A DNA stretch of 64,000 nucleotides from Rubrivivax sp. (GTDB taxonomy: Bacteria; Pseudomonadota; Gammaproteobacteria; Burkholderiales; Burkholderiaceae_C), in contig JAHBZT010000001.1 of assembly GCA_019635315.1 (NCBI GenBank), forward strand, positions 248,001 through 312,000, read 5' to 3'. Shown piece by piece: positions 18,257 through 27,142 of this stretch. The notes below the pieces were generated by a model that ran no database searches, was not told the DNA's origin, and worked only from the letters and a program-made list of their open reading frames with translations. The stretch's first letter is position 1; each line of letters opens with the position of its first letter. A program made the position numbers and the translations under genes.

Positions 18257-19216
18257 TCAGCCGGCCCAGCGCCGCGCCAGCTCGATATACAGCGGGATGC
18301 CGACCACCAGGTTGAACGGGAAGGTGATGCCCAGCGCCGCGGTGATCGACAGCGCGGCATTGGCCTGCGGCACCGCGATGCGCATCGCCGTCGGCGCGGC
18401 GATGTAGCTGGCGCTGGCCGCCAGCGTGGCCAGCAGCGCGACACCGCCCGTGGACAGCCCGAGCGCGACGCCGACCGCGCCGCCGGCCAGCGCCAGCAGC
18501 GGCGGCACGCCGATGCCGATGACGGCGACTGCAGCGCCGAAACGCCGCAGCTCGGCCAGCCGGCCGCCGGCGACCAGCCCCAGCTCGAGCAGGAACAGCG
18601 CCAGCACGCCCTTGAACGGCGTCACGAAGACGGCCTCGATCGGCTTCGTGCCGGCCTCGCCAGCGACGGCGCCGATCAGCAGCCCGCCGGCCAGCAGCAG
18701 CACGCTCTTGCCGAACAGCACGTCGTGCGCCAGCGTGCCCCAGGAGCCAGCCGGTGCCGCGGTGGAGTCCGTGCTCACTTGCCGCATGCCCCAGCGCGCG
18801 AGCAGGATGCCGGCGACGATGCCCGGCGCCTCCATGACCGCGACCCACAGCGCCGCATGCTCCTCGTGCGCGATGCCCTGGCGCGCCAGCGCCGCCGAGG
18901 CCACCGCGTAGGTCACGACGCTGACCGAGCCGTAATGCGCGGCCAGCGACGCGGCGTCGGCCGCCGCCAGCTTCAGCGCACGCCCCAGCGGGTAGAGCAC
19001 GAACGGGATCACGAAGCCCAGCGCCATGCAGGCCAGCACCTGCGGCGCCAGCGCGGCCAGTGGCTGCCGGCTGAGCTCGATGCCGCCCTTCAGGCCGATG
19101 GCCAGCAGCAGGTAGATCGACAGCGTCTCGTACAGCGCCTCGGGCAGGCGCAGGTCGCTGCCGACCAGGCGCGCGAACAGCCCGAGCAGGAAGAACAGCA
19201 CGACGACGTCGATCAT
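18257..19216 (-). CDS. SbtA-like sodium-dependent bicarbonate permease
   Basis: A 319-residue membrane protein of the SbtA (formerly DUF897) family with about ten hydrophobic segments arranged as two inverted halves. Family-like segments are LAIGLKGGIELSRQPL, YGSVSVVTYAVASAAL, WVAVMEAPGIVAGILLAR and a second-half ELGLVAGGRLAELRRFG. In cyanobacteria SbtA is a high-affinity Na+/HCO3- symporter. In a heterotroph or facultative autotroph it could supply bicarbonate to carboxylases. The SbtB-like gene follows on the same transcript. Confidence 0.87.
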   Translation of the reverse strand: MIDVVVLFFLLGLFARLVGSDLRLPEALYETLSIYLLLAIGLKGGIELSRQPLAALAPQVLACMALGFVIPFVLYPLGRALKLAAADAASLAAHYGSVSVVTYAVASAALARQGIAHEEHAALWVAVMEAPGIVAGILLARWGMRQVSTDSTAAPAGSWGTLAHDVLFGKSVLLLAGGLLIGAVAGEAGTKPIEAVFVTPFKGVLALFLLELGLVAGGRLAELRRFGAAVAVIGIGVPPLLALAGGAVGVALGLSTGGVALLATLAASASYIAAPTAMRIAVPQANAALSITAALGITFPFNLVVGIPLYIELARRWAG

Positions 19217-19289
19217 GGCGGGCGCGCATGCTGCCAGCGAACGGATGGGCCGTCGCCGGCGGGGTGATCCTGTCCTGTCAGGTGGCCGT

Positions 19290-20078
19290 TCAGCGCGGCG
19301 TGGCGCGCTTGCGCCGCGGCTTGCGCCCGCGGCCGGCGAAGGCGCGGTCGAACAGCGGGTTGGGCAGCAGCCGCAGCAGCTTGGCGACGATGGCCATCTG
19401 CCAGGGGATCACGCGGTAGCTGTCGCCGGCGGCGATGGCGCGCACCGCGCGCGCCGCGAAGGCGTCCGGCTGCATCAGGAAGGGCATCGGGTAGGGGTTC
19501 TTCGCCGTCAGCGGTGTGGCAATGTAGCCCGGCAGCAGCGTCACCACGCGCACGCCGCTGCCGCGGCACTCGCCGCGCAGGCTCTCGCAGTAGGCGACGA
19601 CCGCCGCCTTGCTCGCGCAGTAGGCGGCATGGCCCGGCAGGCCGCGGATCGCGGCCACGCTGGCGATGCCGACCAGCGTGCCCGAGCGCCGCTCGCGCAT
19701 GCCCTGCAGGAACGGGTGGAAAGTCGCCGCCAGCCCCAGGTTGTTCGTGGCGAAGGTGTCGCGCATGACGTCCAGGTCCTCGCGCTCGGCGGTGTCCATG
19801 CCGACGCTGATGCCGGCATTGGCGATCACCACGTCGGGCAGGCCCTGGCGTTCGATGCAGGCGGCGCCGGCGTCGACGATGCTGTCGGGCAGCGCGACAT
19901 CGGCGCGGTAGACCTCCCAGCGCTCGCGCGCCAGCCCCTCGCGTTCGGCCCAGGCCTCGACCTCGGCGACGCGGCGCGCCACCAGCGCCAGCCGCCAGCC
20001 CTGACGCGCATATTCGGCGGCCAGGGCCTGGCCGATGCCGCTCGACGCACCGGTGATGAAGACCAACGGTGCACTCAT
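19290..20078 (-). CDS. SDR family oxidoreductase
   Basis: A 262-residue classical short-chain dehydrogenase. TGASSGIG (residues 9-16) binds NAD(P), NAG is present in VIANAGISVG, and the catalytic triad is seen as Ser in GIASVAAI and YxxxK in YCASK. The C-terminal tail is basic (GRGRKPRRKRATPR). Its substrate is unknown. The start is the ATG at 20078, overlapping the stop of a 13-codon mini-ORF that repeats its own N-terminus. The gene sits where lptA would be expected after lptC. Confidence 0.9.
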   Translation of the reverse strand: MSAPLVFITGASSGIGQALAAEYARQGWRLALVARRVAEVEAWAEREGLARERWEVYRADVALPDSIVDAGAACIERQGLPDVVIANAGISVGMDTAEREDLDVMRDTFATNNLGLAATFHPFLQGMRERRSGTLVGIASVAAIRGLPGHAAYCASKAAVVAYCESLRGECRGSGVRVVTLLPGYIATPLTAKNPYPMPFLMQPDAFAARAVRAIAAGDSYRVIPWQMAIVAKLLRLLPNPLFDRAFAGRGRKPRRKRATPR

Positions 20079-20192
20079 GCTGCCGCGCCGGTGATGAAGA
20101 TCAACGGTGCACTCATGCTGCATCCCCGGTGATGAAGACCAGCGGTGCACTCACGCTGCCGCGCCGTTGACGAAGACCCGTGGCCGTGCCAT
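20051..20192 (-). repeat. 38-bp tandem repeat encoding three coupled mini-ORFs
   Basis: Copies begin at 20051, 20089, 20127 and 20165 (the last partial), each 38 bp apart. Read leftwards they encode three 13-residue ORFs: 20192-20151 (MARPRVFVNGAAA), 20154-20113 (GTG start, MSAPLVFITGDAA) and 20116-20075 (MSAPLIFITGAAA). Each stop overlaps the next start by 4 nt (GTGA, ATGA, ATGA), and the last overlaps the ATG of the SDR gene, whose own start reads MSAPLVFITGA. The array is thus a duplicated SDR 5' end that keeps coupled translation from lptC to the SDR gene. Whether the peptides are made is unknown. Confidence 0.9.
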
Positions 20193-20196
20193 GCCC

Positions 20197-20892
20197 TCAA
20201 CCCCTGCCCGGCCGCGGCGGCAGCACCACGCGCATCGGCCCCTTCAGCTCCAGCCGCTGCGTCGGGTGGTCGTATTCGAGCCCGGCCGCGCGCAGTTCGC
20301 TGGCTCCCAGCCTGACCTGCACCGGCAGGTGCGAACGGATCTGCTCGGTGACCAGGAAGGCATGCAGGAATTCGCCGCGCATCACCAGCGTCTGGCCGCG
20401 CCCGTCGGTGCTGGTGACCTGCGCGCCGCCCAGCAGCTGCAGCTCGCTGCCGTCGCCGCTGCCGACCGCGCGCCGCGCCTGCGCCAGCGTCACGCGGCCG
20501 TCGGGCGCGATGGCGCGGATCTGCGCGGCGTCGACCTCGAAGCGGTCGTCGGCCGGGTAGTGGCGCATCTCGGCGCCCTCGATGCGCAGCTTCAGCCGGC
20601 CCTCGGCGTCGAAGCGCTCGAGCGCAAAACGCGTCATCGTGTAGTCCGGGTCGGGCGAGACCGGGCGCTCGACCACCGGCCCCGGCGGCCGCGGCGAATT
20701 CTCGACCAGCCACCAGGTGGCCAGCGCCAGCAGCAGCATCAGCAGCAGCGGCAGCCAGCCGGCCAGCAGCTCGCGCAGGCGCAGGTGCCAGGGCATCGCG
20801 ACCGGGCGCGGCGCCCCCGGCGCCGGCGCCGGCCGCGCGCCGACCGAGATCGGCACCTCGGGCAGGTCGGGAAGGTGCAGCTCGACGCTCAT
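20197..20892 (-). CDS. lptC: LPS export periplasmic protein LptC
   Basis: A 231-residue protein with one N-terminal membrane anchor (about residues 44-62) and a periplasmic beta-jellyroll. The PDYTMTRFALERFDAEGRLKLRIEGAEMRHYPADD segment and the final SELRAAGLEYDHPTQRLELKGPMRV are typical of LptC in betaproteobacteria. LptC links the LptBFG extractor to the LptA bridge for lipopolysaccharide transport. It follows kdsD-kdsC as usual, but the expected lptA and lptB are absent; the repeat array and SDR gene come next. Confidence 0.92.
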   Translation of the reverse strand: MSVELHLPDLPEVPISVGARPAPAPGAPRPVAMPWHLRLRELLAGWLPLLLMLLLALATWWLVENSPRPPGPVVERPVSPDPDYTMTRFALERFDAEGRLKLRIEGAEMRHYPADDRFEVDAAQIRAIAPDGRVTLAQARRAVGSGDGSELQLLGGAQVTSTDGRGQTLVMRGEFLHAFLVTEQIRSHLPVQVRLGASELRAAGLEYDHPTQRLELKGPMRVVLPPRPGRG

Positions 20893-20898
20893 GCCGGC

Positions 20899-21468
20899 CT
20901 ACGCCGCATCCAGCGTGCGCCGGTGGCCGGCCAGCAGCGCCGCATAACGCCCGGCGGCGACCAGCAGCAGGTCGCAGAATTCGCGCGCCGCGCCATGGCC
21001 GCCGGCGGCCGCGGTGACATGGTGGGCGACCGCGCGCACCTCGGCATGCGCATTGGCCGGCGCGCAGGCGAAGGCGGCGCGCTCCAGCAGCGGCAGGTCG
21101 GGCCAGTCGTCGCCGATCGCCGCGACCTCGTCCCAGTCCACGCCCAGATGTGCCAGCAGCGGCGCGGCCGCCGCCAGCTTGTCGCCGGCGCCGTAGACGG
21201 CGTGCACGAGCCCGAGGTCGGCGACCCGCCGCCGCACCGCTGCCGAGTCGCGCCCGGTGACGATCACCGGCTCGATGCCGCCGGCCTTCAGCAGCTTCAG
21301 CCCATGCCCGTCCAGCGTGCTGAAGGCCTTGACCGTCTCGCCCTGCTCGCCGATGTACAGCCGGCCGTCGGTCAGCACGCCGTCGACGTCGAACAGGGCC
21401 GCCTTCATGCCCAGGCCGCGGCCCTGCGCGCGCAGCAGCGTCTCGGGCGCGAAGTGCAGCGCAGGCAT
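20899..21468 (-). CDS. kdsC: 3-deoxy-D-manno-octulosonate 8-phosphate phosphatase KdsC
   Basis: A 189-residue HAD phosphatase of the C0 type. The nucleophile motif FDVDGVLTDG lies near residues 26-35, the second motif is VIVTGRDS and the fourth is IGDDWPDLPLL. KdsC removes the phosphate of KDO-8-P to give KDO for lipid A core assembly. Its ATG overlaps the kdsD stop by one base (TGATG), so the two should be co-translated. Confidence 0.95.
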   Translation of the reverse strand: MPALHFAPETLLRAQGRGLGMKAALFDVDGVLTDGRLYIGEQGETVKAFSTLDGHGLKLLKAGGIEPVIVTGRDSAAVRRRVADLGLVHAVYGAGDKLAAAAPLLAHLGVDWDEVAAIGDDWPDLPLLERAAFACAPANAHAEVRAVAHHVTAAAGGHGAAREFCDLLLVAAGRYAALLAGHRRTLDAA

Positions 21469-22463
21469 CAGATGACCTTCGCGCGCATCAGGTCGTTGGA
21501 GTTGAGCGCGCCGACCAGCCGGCCGTCGTCGTCGATCACCAGCACGCTGGTGATGCGGTGCTGCTCCATGACCTCGGCCGCCTCCACCGCCAGCGCGCCG
21601 GCGCGCACCAGGCGCGGCCCCGGGTGCATCACGTCGGCGGCGGTCAGCGTGCGCAGGTCGGCACCGCGCTCGATCAGCCGCCGCAGGTCGCCGTCGGTGA
21701 AGATGCCGATCGCGCGGCCGGCGCCGTCGACGACCGCGGTGAAGCCCAGGCCCTTGCCGGTCATCTCGCGCAGCAGCGCGTTGAAGCTGGCCTCGGGCGG
21801 CACGCGCGGCACCGCGTCGCCGCTGCGCATCAGGTCGTGCACGTGCATCAGCAGCTTGCGGCCGAGCGCGCCGCCCGGGTGGCTGCGCGCGAAGTCCTCC
21901 TCGCGGAAGCCGCGCGCGTCCAGCAGCGCCACCGCCAGCGCGTCGCCCAGCGCCATCTGCGCCGTCGTGCTGGCGGTGGGCGCCAGGTTCAGCGGGCAGG
22001 CTTCCTCGTCGACCGCGCTGGACATCACGATGTCGGCATGGCGCGCCAGCGTGGACTCCGGCCGGCCGGTCATCGCCACCAGCGTGACGCCGATGCGGCG
22101 GATCGCCGGCAGGATGGCCGCGAGCTCGTCGCTCTCGCCGCTGTTGCTGATCGCCAGCACCACGTCGCCGGGCTGCACCATGCCCAGGTCGCCGTGGCTG
22201 GCCTCGGCCGGGTGCACGAAGAAGGCCGGCGTGCCGGTGGACGCCAGCGTGGCGGCGATCTTGCGCCCGACATGGCCGCTCTTGCCCATGCCCATCACGA
22301 CGACGCGGCCGCGGCAGTGCAGCATGGTGCGCACCGCCTCGGCGAAGCCGCCGTCCTGGCGCGCGGCCAGGCCGGTCAGCGCACGCGCCTCGATCTCGAA
22401 GGTGCGCGCGGCCATGCGCAGCGCACGCTCGGCGTCGAAGGGCGGGGGCGAGGGCGCGGTCAC
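21468..22463 (-). CDS. kdsD: Arabinose-5-phosphate isomerase KdsD (KpsF/GutQ family)
   Basis: A 331-residue sugar-phosphate isomerase. An N-terminal SIS domain contains GRVVVMGMGKSGHVGRKIA and PAEASHGDLGMV, with SNSGESDE; two CBS domains follow (MHPGPRLVRAGALAVEAAEVM and SVLVIDDDGRLVGALNSNDLMRAKV). It converts ribulose-5-P to arabinose-5-P, the first step to KDO. It heads the leftward operon kdsD-kdsC-lptC and diverges from the KefB-type antiporter gene across a 65-bp gap. Confidence 0.95.
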   Translation of the reverse strand: MTAPSPPPFDAERALRMAARTFEIEARALTGLAARQDGGFAEAVRTMLHCRGRVVVMGMGKSGHVGRKIAATLASTGTPAFFVHPAEASHGDLGMVQPGDVVLAISNSGESDELAAILPAIRRIGVTLVAMTGRPESTLARHADIVMSSAVDEEACPLNLAPTASTTAQMALGDALAVALLDARGFREEDFARSHPGGALGRKLLMHVHDLMRSGDAVPRVPPEASFNALLREMTGKGLGFTAVVDGAGRAIGIFTDGDLRRLIERGADLRTLTAADVMHPGPRLVRAGALAVEAAEVMEQHRITSVLVIDDDGRLVGALNSNDLMRAKVI

Positions 22464-22528
22464 GGGGATACCGGCTCGAAGAGGGACAGCGGCTGGGCCT
22501 CGAATACGATCGGGCCATTCTAGGCACC

Positions 22529-24529
22529 ATGGCCACCACGCTAGAGCTCGTCCTGCTGTACCTGGTGGCCGCCGTGCTGGGCGTGGTCGCCTGCCGCACG
22601 CTGCGGCTGCCGCCGATGCTGGGCTACCTGGTGGTCGGCATCCTGATCGGCCCCCACGCGCTGGCCGTCGCGCAGGACAGCGCCGGGGTGCAGTACCTGG
22701 CCGAGTTCGGCGTCGTCTTCCTGATGTTCGTGATCGGGCTGGAATTCAACCTGCCCAAGCTGCGCGCGATGCGCACGCTGGTCTTCGGGCTAGGGATGTC
22801 GCAGGTGCTGCTGACCATGGCCGGCACGCTGGCCGGCCACTTCCTGCTCGTCGCGACCTGGGCCTGGGTGGCGGGCGGCGTCTGGGAGATGTCCTGGCAG
22901 GGCGCCGTGGTGCTGGGCGGCGCGATGGCGATGAGCTCGACCGCCATCGTCGCCAAGCTGCTGGCCGAGCGGCTGGAGCTGGACAGCGAACATGGCCGCC
23001 GCGTGATGGGCGTGCTGCTGTTCCAGGACCTCGCCGTGGTGCCGCTGCTGGTGCTGATCCCGGCGCTGGGCCGCCCGGCCGAGGAGCTGGCCGGCGCGAT
23101 GGCACTGGCGCTGGTCAAGGCGGTGGCGCTGCTGGCGCTGCTGCTGGTGGGCGGGCAGCGGCTGATGCGCTGGTGGCTCACGCTGGTGGCGCGGCGCAAG
23201 AGCCAGGAGCTGTTCATGCTCAACCTGCTGCTCGTCACGCTGGGCCTGGCCTGGCTGACCGAGCATGCCGGGCTGAGCCTGGCGCTGGGCGCCTTCGTCG
23301 CCGGCATGCTGGTGGCGGAGACCGAATACAAGCACCAGGTCGAGACCGACATCCGCCCCTTCCACGACGTGCTGCTGGGGCTGTTCTTCATCACCATCGG
23401 CATGAAGCTGGACTGGCGGCCGGTCATCGAGCAGTGGTCGCTGGTGCTGCTGCTGACCACGCTGCCGGTGCTGGCCAAGTTCGTGCTCGTCGCGGCGTTG
23501 GCGCGCGCCTTCCGCGCCTCGCCGGGGGTCGCGCTGCGCACCGGGCTGTACCTGGCGCAGGCCGGCGAATTCGGCTTCGTGCTGCTGACGCTGGGCGCGC
23601 AGCAGGGGCTGGTCGCGCCGCAGTGGATGAGCCCGGTGCTGGCCAGCATGGTGCTGTCGATGCTGGCCACGCCCTTCCTGATCCAGTACAGCAACCGCAT
23701 CGTCACCCGGCTGTCGGCCAGCGACTGGCTGATGCAGTCGGTGGCGCTGACCTCGATCGCGAAGAAATCGATCGCCACCGAGCGCCACGTCATCATCTGC
23801 GGCTACGGGCGCAGCGGCCAGGCGCTGGCACGGCTGCTGGCGCCCGAGCGCATCCCGTACATGGCGCTGGACCTGGACCCCGACCGCGTGCGCCAGGCCG
23901 CGGCGGCCGGCCAGAGCGTGGTCTTCGGCGACGCCGCGCGGCTGCCCAGCCTGATGGCCGCCGGCCTGGCGCGCGCCGCCGCGGTGGCGGTGACCTACCA
24001 CGACACGCCGTCGGCGCTGAAGATCCTGCGCCTGGTCCAGGAGCACGCGCCGACGGTGCCGGTGATCGTGCGCACGGTCGACGACGCCGACATCGACCGC
24101 CTGCGCGCCGCCGGCGCCACCGAGGTCGTGCCCGAGGCCATCGAGGGCAGCCTGATGCTGGCCGGCCATGCGCTGGCGCTGGTCGGCGTGCCGATGAAGC
24201 GCGTGATCCGCATCACGCGCGACGCGCGCGACGCCCGCTACGGCCTGCTGCGCGGCTATTTCCACGGCGCCGACGACGACACGCCGGAGGAGCTGTCGCA
24301 GGCGCGGCTGCTCACCGTCTCGCTGCCCGGCACCGCGCGCTGCGTCGGCCGCCCGCTCGCGGACCTGGCGCTGCATGCCGTGGGCGTCGACGTCGTCTCG
24401 GTGCGGCGCGCCGCCGGCGGCGTCGTCGTGCCGCTGCCCGAGGAGGTGCTCAATGCCGGCGACACGCTGGTGCTGCGCGGCCGGCCGGAGCCGCTGGCGC
24501 TGGCCGAGGAGAAGCTGCTGCGCGCCTGA
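22529..24529 (+). CDS. CPA2 family cation:proton antiporter with TrkA domains (KefB/YbaL-like)
   Basis: A 666-residue protein. Residues 1-385 form a 12-segment Na+/H+ exchanger domain (LGYLVVGILIGPHAL, FLMFVIGLEFNLPKLR, MSSTAIVAKLLAER). A Rossmann TrkA-N domain follows, with HVIICGYGRSGQALARLL near residue 420, then a TrkA-C domain up to the end (GRPLADLALHAVGVDVVSVRR). This build fits glutathione-gated or nucleotide-gated K+ efflux systems. The proximity to kdsD is common in Burkholderiales. Confidence 0.92.
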   Translation: MATTLELVLLYLVAAVLGVVACRTLRLPPMLGYLVVGILIGPHALAVAQDSAGVQYLAEFGVVFLMFVIGLEFNLPKLRAMRTLVFGLGMSQVLLTMAGTLAGHFLLVATWAWVAGGVWEMSWQGAVVLGGAMAMSSTAIVAKLLAERLELDSEHGRRVMGVLLFQDLAVVPLLVLIPALGRPAEELAGAMALALVKAVALLALLLVGGQRLMRWWLTLVARRKSQELFMLNLLLVTLGLAWLTEHAGLSLALGAFVAGMLVAETEYKHQVETDIRPFHDVLLGLFFITIGMKLDWRPVIEQWSLVLLLTTLPVLAKFVLVAALARAFRASPGVALRTGLYLAQAGEFGFVLLTLGAQQGLVAPQWMSPVLASMVLSMLATPFLIQYSNRIVTRLSASDWLMQSVALTSIAKKSIATERHVIICGYGRSGQALARLLAPERIPYMALDLDPDRVRQAAAAGQSVVFGDAARLPSLMAAGLARAAAVAVTYHDTPSALKILRLVQEHAPTVPVIVRTVDDADIDRLRAAGATEVVPEAIEGSLMLAGHALALVGVPMKRVIRITRDARDARYGLLRGYFHGADDDTPEELSQARLLTVSLPGTARCVGRPLADLALHAVGVDVVSVRRAAGGVVVPLPEEVLNAGDTLVLRGRPEPLALAEEKLLRA

Positions 24530-24643
24530 GGACCCGGCTGTCCGGCATGCGCCGGAGCGGCGCTTGCGCGCGATCGCAGGGCCGTCGGGGCCGCACAAGC
24601 CCGTAGGCCGGCAGGGCATCGCCGGGGCCGCGAATATCGCGCC

Positions 24644-25213
24644 ATGCCGACCCGCCGCCACCTGCTGATCGCCGGCGCCACCGCGCCCTGGATGCTGCAC
24701 GCGCAGACCGTGGACCTGCCGGCGCGCTTGCGCGAAGGCGGGGTCGTGCTCGCCTTCCGCCATGCGCTGGCGCCGGGCACCTTCGACCCGCCCGAGTTCC
24801 GCGTCGGCGACTGCGGCACGCAGCGCAACCTCAGCGACGAGGGCCGCGCGCAGGCGCGCCGCCTGGGCGAGCGGATCGCGGCCTGGGGGCTGGCGCCGGC
24901 GGCGGTGCGCACCAGTCCCTGGTGCCGTTGCATCGACACCGCGCGGCTGGCCTTCGGCACCGCCGAGGTTTGGGACTGGCTGGGCTCGCCGCACCGCCGC
25001 GACGAGGCCTGGCGCGAGCGCCAGCGCCGCGAGCTGCGCGCCGCGCTGCGCGCGGTGCCGCGCGGCCGCTTCGAGGCCTGGGTCACGCACCAGTTCGTGC
25101 TGTCGTCGCTGGTCGGCGAGGGCACGAGTTCGGCCGAGGGCCTGCTGCTGGCGGCCTCGGCCGATGGCGCTGACGGCCCACCGCGCGTGCTGGCCCGGCT
25201 GGCGCCGGCCTGA
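24644..25213 (+). CDS. Histidine phosphatase family protein, exported
   Basis: A 189-residue protein. An arginine pair and hydrophobic stretch ([22 protein letters not shown]) look like a short Tat or Sec signal. The catalytic motif reads FRHA rather than the usual RHG, with the second arginine in [13 protein letters not shown] and the second histidine in [11 protein letters not shown]. The substrate is unknown; the altered motif is seen in periplasmic members of this superfamily. Confidence 0.82.
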   Translation: MPTRRHLLIAGATAPWMLHAQTVDLPARLREGGVVLAFRHALAPGTFDPPEFRVGDCGTQRNLSDEGRAQARRLGERIAAWGLAPAAVRTSPWCRCIDTARLAFGTAEVWDWLGSPHRRDEAWRERQRRELRAALRAVPRGRFEAWVTHQFVLSSLVGEGTSSAEGLLLAASADGADGPPRVLARLAPA

Positions 25214-25236
25214 GCCTGCTGCCACACTCGCGGCCC

Positions 25237-25794
25237 ATGGCCACCGACCCCGCCGTCAACCCCGCCGCCTACATCCGCGAGCACATCCGCACCGTGCCCG
25301 ACTGGCCGGCGCCGGGCGTGATGTTCCGCGACATCACGCCGCTGCTGTCCAGCCCGCGTGTCTTCCGCGTGCTGATCGACCAGTTCGTGCACCGCTATTT
25401 CGACGCACGGCCCGACGCGGTGGCCGGGCTGGACGCCCGCGGCTTCATCATCGGCAGCGTGCTGGCCTACGAGCTGGGCGTGGGCTTCGTGCCGATCCGC
25501 AAGAAGGGCAAGCTGCCGTTCACGACGGTCGAGGAAACCTACGAGCTGGAATACGGCAGCGCGACGGTGGAGATGCACACCGACGCCGTGAAGCCCGGCG
25601 ACCGCGTGGTGCTGATCGACGACCTGATCGCCACCGGCGGCACGATGATGGCCGGCATGAAGCTGCTGCAGCGCCTGGGCGCCACTGTCATCGAGGGCGC
25701 GGCCATCGTCGACCTGCCGGAGCTCGGCGGTTCGAACAAGCTGCGCGCCGCAGGGCTGCAGCTCTTCACGCTGGTCGACTTCGAAGGGCACTGA
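25237..25794 (+). CDS. apt: Adenine phosphoribosyltransferase
   Basis: A 185-residue enzyme that makes AMP from adenine and PRPP in purine salvage. The N-terminus ([25 protein letters not shown]), [17 protein letters not shown] and the PRPP loop [13 protein letters not shown] at residues 124-136 match Apt throughout. The 3' end overlaps the convergent symporter gene by 29 bases. Confidence 0.96.
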   Translation: MATDPAVNPAAYIREHIRTVPDWPAPGVMFRDITPLLSSPRVFRVLIDQFVHRYFDARPDAVAGLDARGFIIGSVLAYELGVGFVPIRKKGKLPFTTVEETYELEYGSATVEMHTDAVKPGDRVVLIDDLIATGGTMMAGMKLLQRLGATVIEGAAIVDLPELGGSNKLRAAGLQLFTLVDFEGH

Positions 25795-27142
25795 GCGCTG
25801 CAACGCCCACCGTCAGCGCCGTGCCCAGCGGCACATACCAGACGAAGCTCAGCGCCCCCAGCGGCGCCAGCCAGGCCAGCCCCGGCAGCGCGGCCAGCCG
25901 CGCGGCGAAGACCAAGACCAGCATCAGCGCCAGCACGACGACCGGCGTGTCGCGCCCGGCGGCCAGCGCATGGAAGCCCAGCGCCGCGGCCGTCAACAGC
26001 ACGCCCCACAGCAGCGAGAAGGCGCGCCCGGCGCGCAGCAGTTGCGCCGCCGTGGCCAGCGGCCGCCAGGTCGCGTAGAGGTCGTTGGTCAGCGACGAGG
26101 CGAGCGCGCTGATCGACGAGCTGATCGTGCTCATCGCCGCGGCCAGGATGCCGGCGATCAAGAGCCCGGCCAGCCCGGCCGGCAGGTGGGCGATGACGAA
26201 GCGCGGGAACAGCTCGTCACCCGGCATGCCAGCCGGCGCCTGGCCGGCCGCCCACAGCGCGGTGCCGACGGCCAGGAACAGCGCGAACTGCAGGATCACC
26301 AGCACGCCGGAGCCGACGAGCGCGATGCGCGCGTCGCGCAGCGATCGCGTGGCCAGCAGCCGCTGCACGACGATGTGGTCGGTGCCATGGCTGGCCGCCG
26401 ACAGCATCGCGCCGCCGACCAGGCCGCCGACGAAGCCGATGCCGCTGCCCGCGAAGCCGAAGTCGAACAGCGTCAGCTTGCCGGCCTCGGCCGCACGCTG
26501 CCACACGCCGCCGGCATCGCCGGCCAGCTGCAGCGCGATCACCAGCGCCACGGCGCCGCCGGCGACATACACCGCGAGCTGCAGCACGTCGGCCCAGACC
26601 ACCGCCTTCAGCCCGCCGACGAAGGTGTAGAGCACCGTCACGACACCCATCACGACGATGGACCCGCCGATGTCCCAGCCGGTGACCAGCGCCAGCGGGA
26701 TGGCGCCGGCGAAGATGCGCACGCCGTCGGCCAGGAAGCGCGTGACGAGAAAGGTCGCCGACAGCGCCTGCCGGGTGCCGGGGCCGAAGCGCTCCTGCAG
26801 CCGCTGGTAGGCGGTCTGCTGCGAGCCGCGGAAATAGCCCGGCAGCAGCCAGGCCGCCACCGCGAGGCGGCCGACCAGGTAGCCGAAGGCCAGCTGCAGG
26901 AAGCTGAAGTCGCCGCGCGCCGCGATGCCCGGCACCGAGATCACGGTCAGCGCCGAGGTCTCGGTGGCGACGATGGACAGCATCACGGCCGGCGCCGGCA
27001 GGTTGCGCGCGCCGAGGAAATAGTCCTCGGCCGTCTTCGCGCGGCGCGACACCGCCAGGCCCACGCCGAGCGTGAGCACGAGGTAGGCGGCGATGACGGC
27101 GAGGTCGAGCGGGGCGACGTGCGGCGTCATCGGGACCGTCAC
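25766..27142 (-). CDS. Sodium:solute symporter family protein
   Basis: A 458-residue polytopic protein of the SSS family with about 13 membrane segments. Family marks are the early [17 protein letters not shown], the [15 protein letters not shown] segment and the [21 protein letters not shown] segment near residue 325, which holds the sodium-site serines. The substrate is not determined. It starts with GTG at 27142, overlapping the mnmE stop by 4 nt; ATG at 27130 is the alternative. It is therefore the last gene of the rpmH-mnmE train. Confidence 0.9.
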   Translation of the reverse strand: MTVPMTPHVAPLDLAVIAAYLVLTLGVGLAVSRRAKTAEDYFLGARNLPAPAVMLSIVATETSALTVISVPGIAARGDFSFLQLAFGYLVGRLAVAAWLLPGYFRGSQQTAYQRLQERFGPGTRQALSATFLVTRFLADGVRIFAGAIPLALVTGWDIGGSIVVMGVVTVLYTFVGGLKAVVWADVLQLAVYVAGGAVALVIALQLAGDAGGVWQRAAEAGKLTLFDFGFAGSGIGFVGGLVGGAMLSAASHGTDHIVVQRLLATRSLRDARIALVGSGVLVILQFALFLAVGTALWAAGQAPAGMPGDELFPRFVIAHLPAGLAGLLIAGILAAAMSTISSSISALASSLTNDLYATWRPLATAAQLLRAGRAFSLLWGVLLTAAALGFHALAAGRDTPVVVLALMLVLVFAARLAALPGLAWLAPLGALSFVWYVPLGTALTVGVAALSALRSRPA

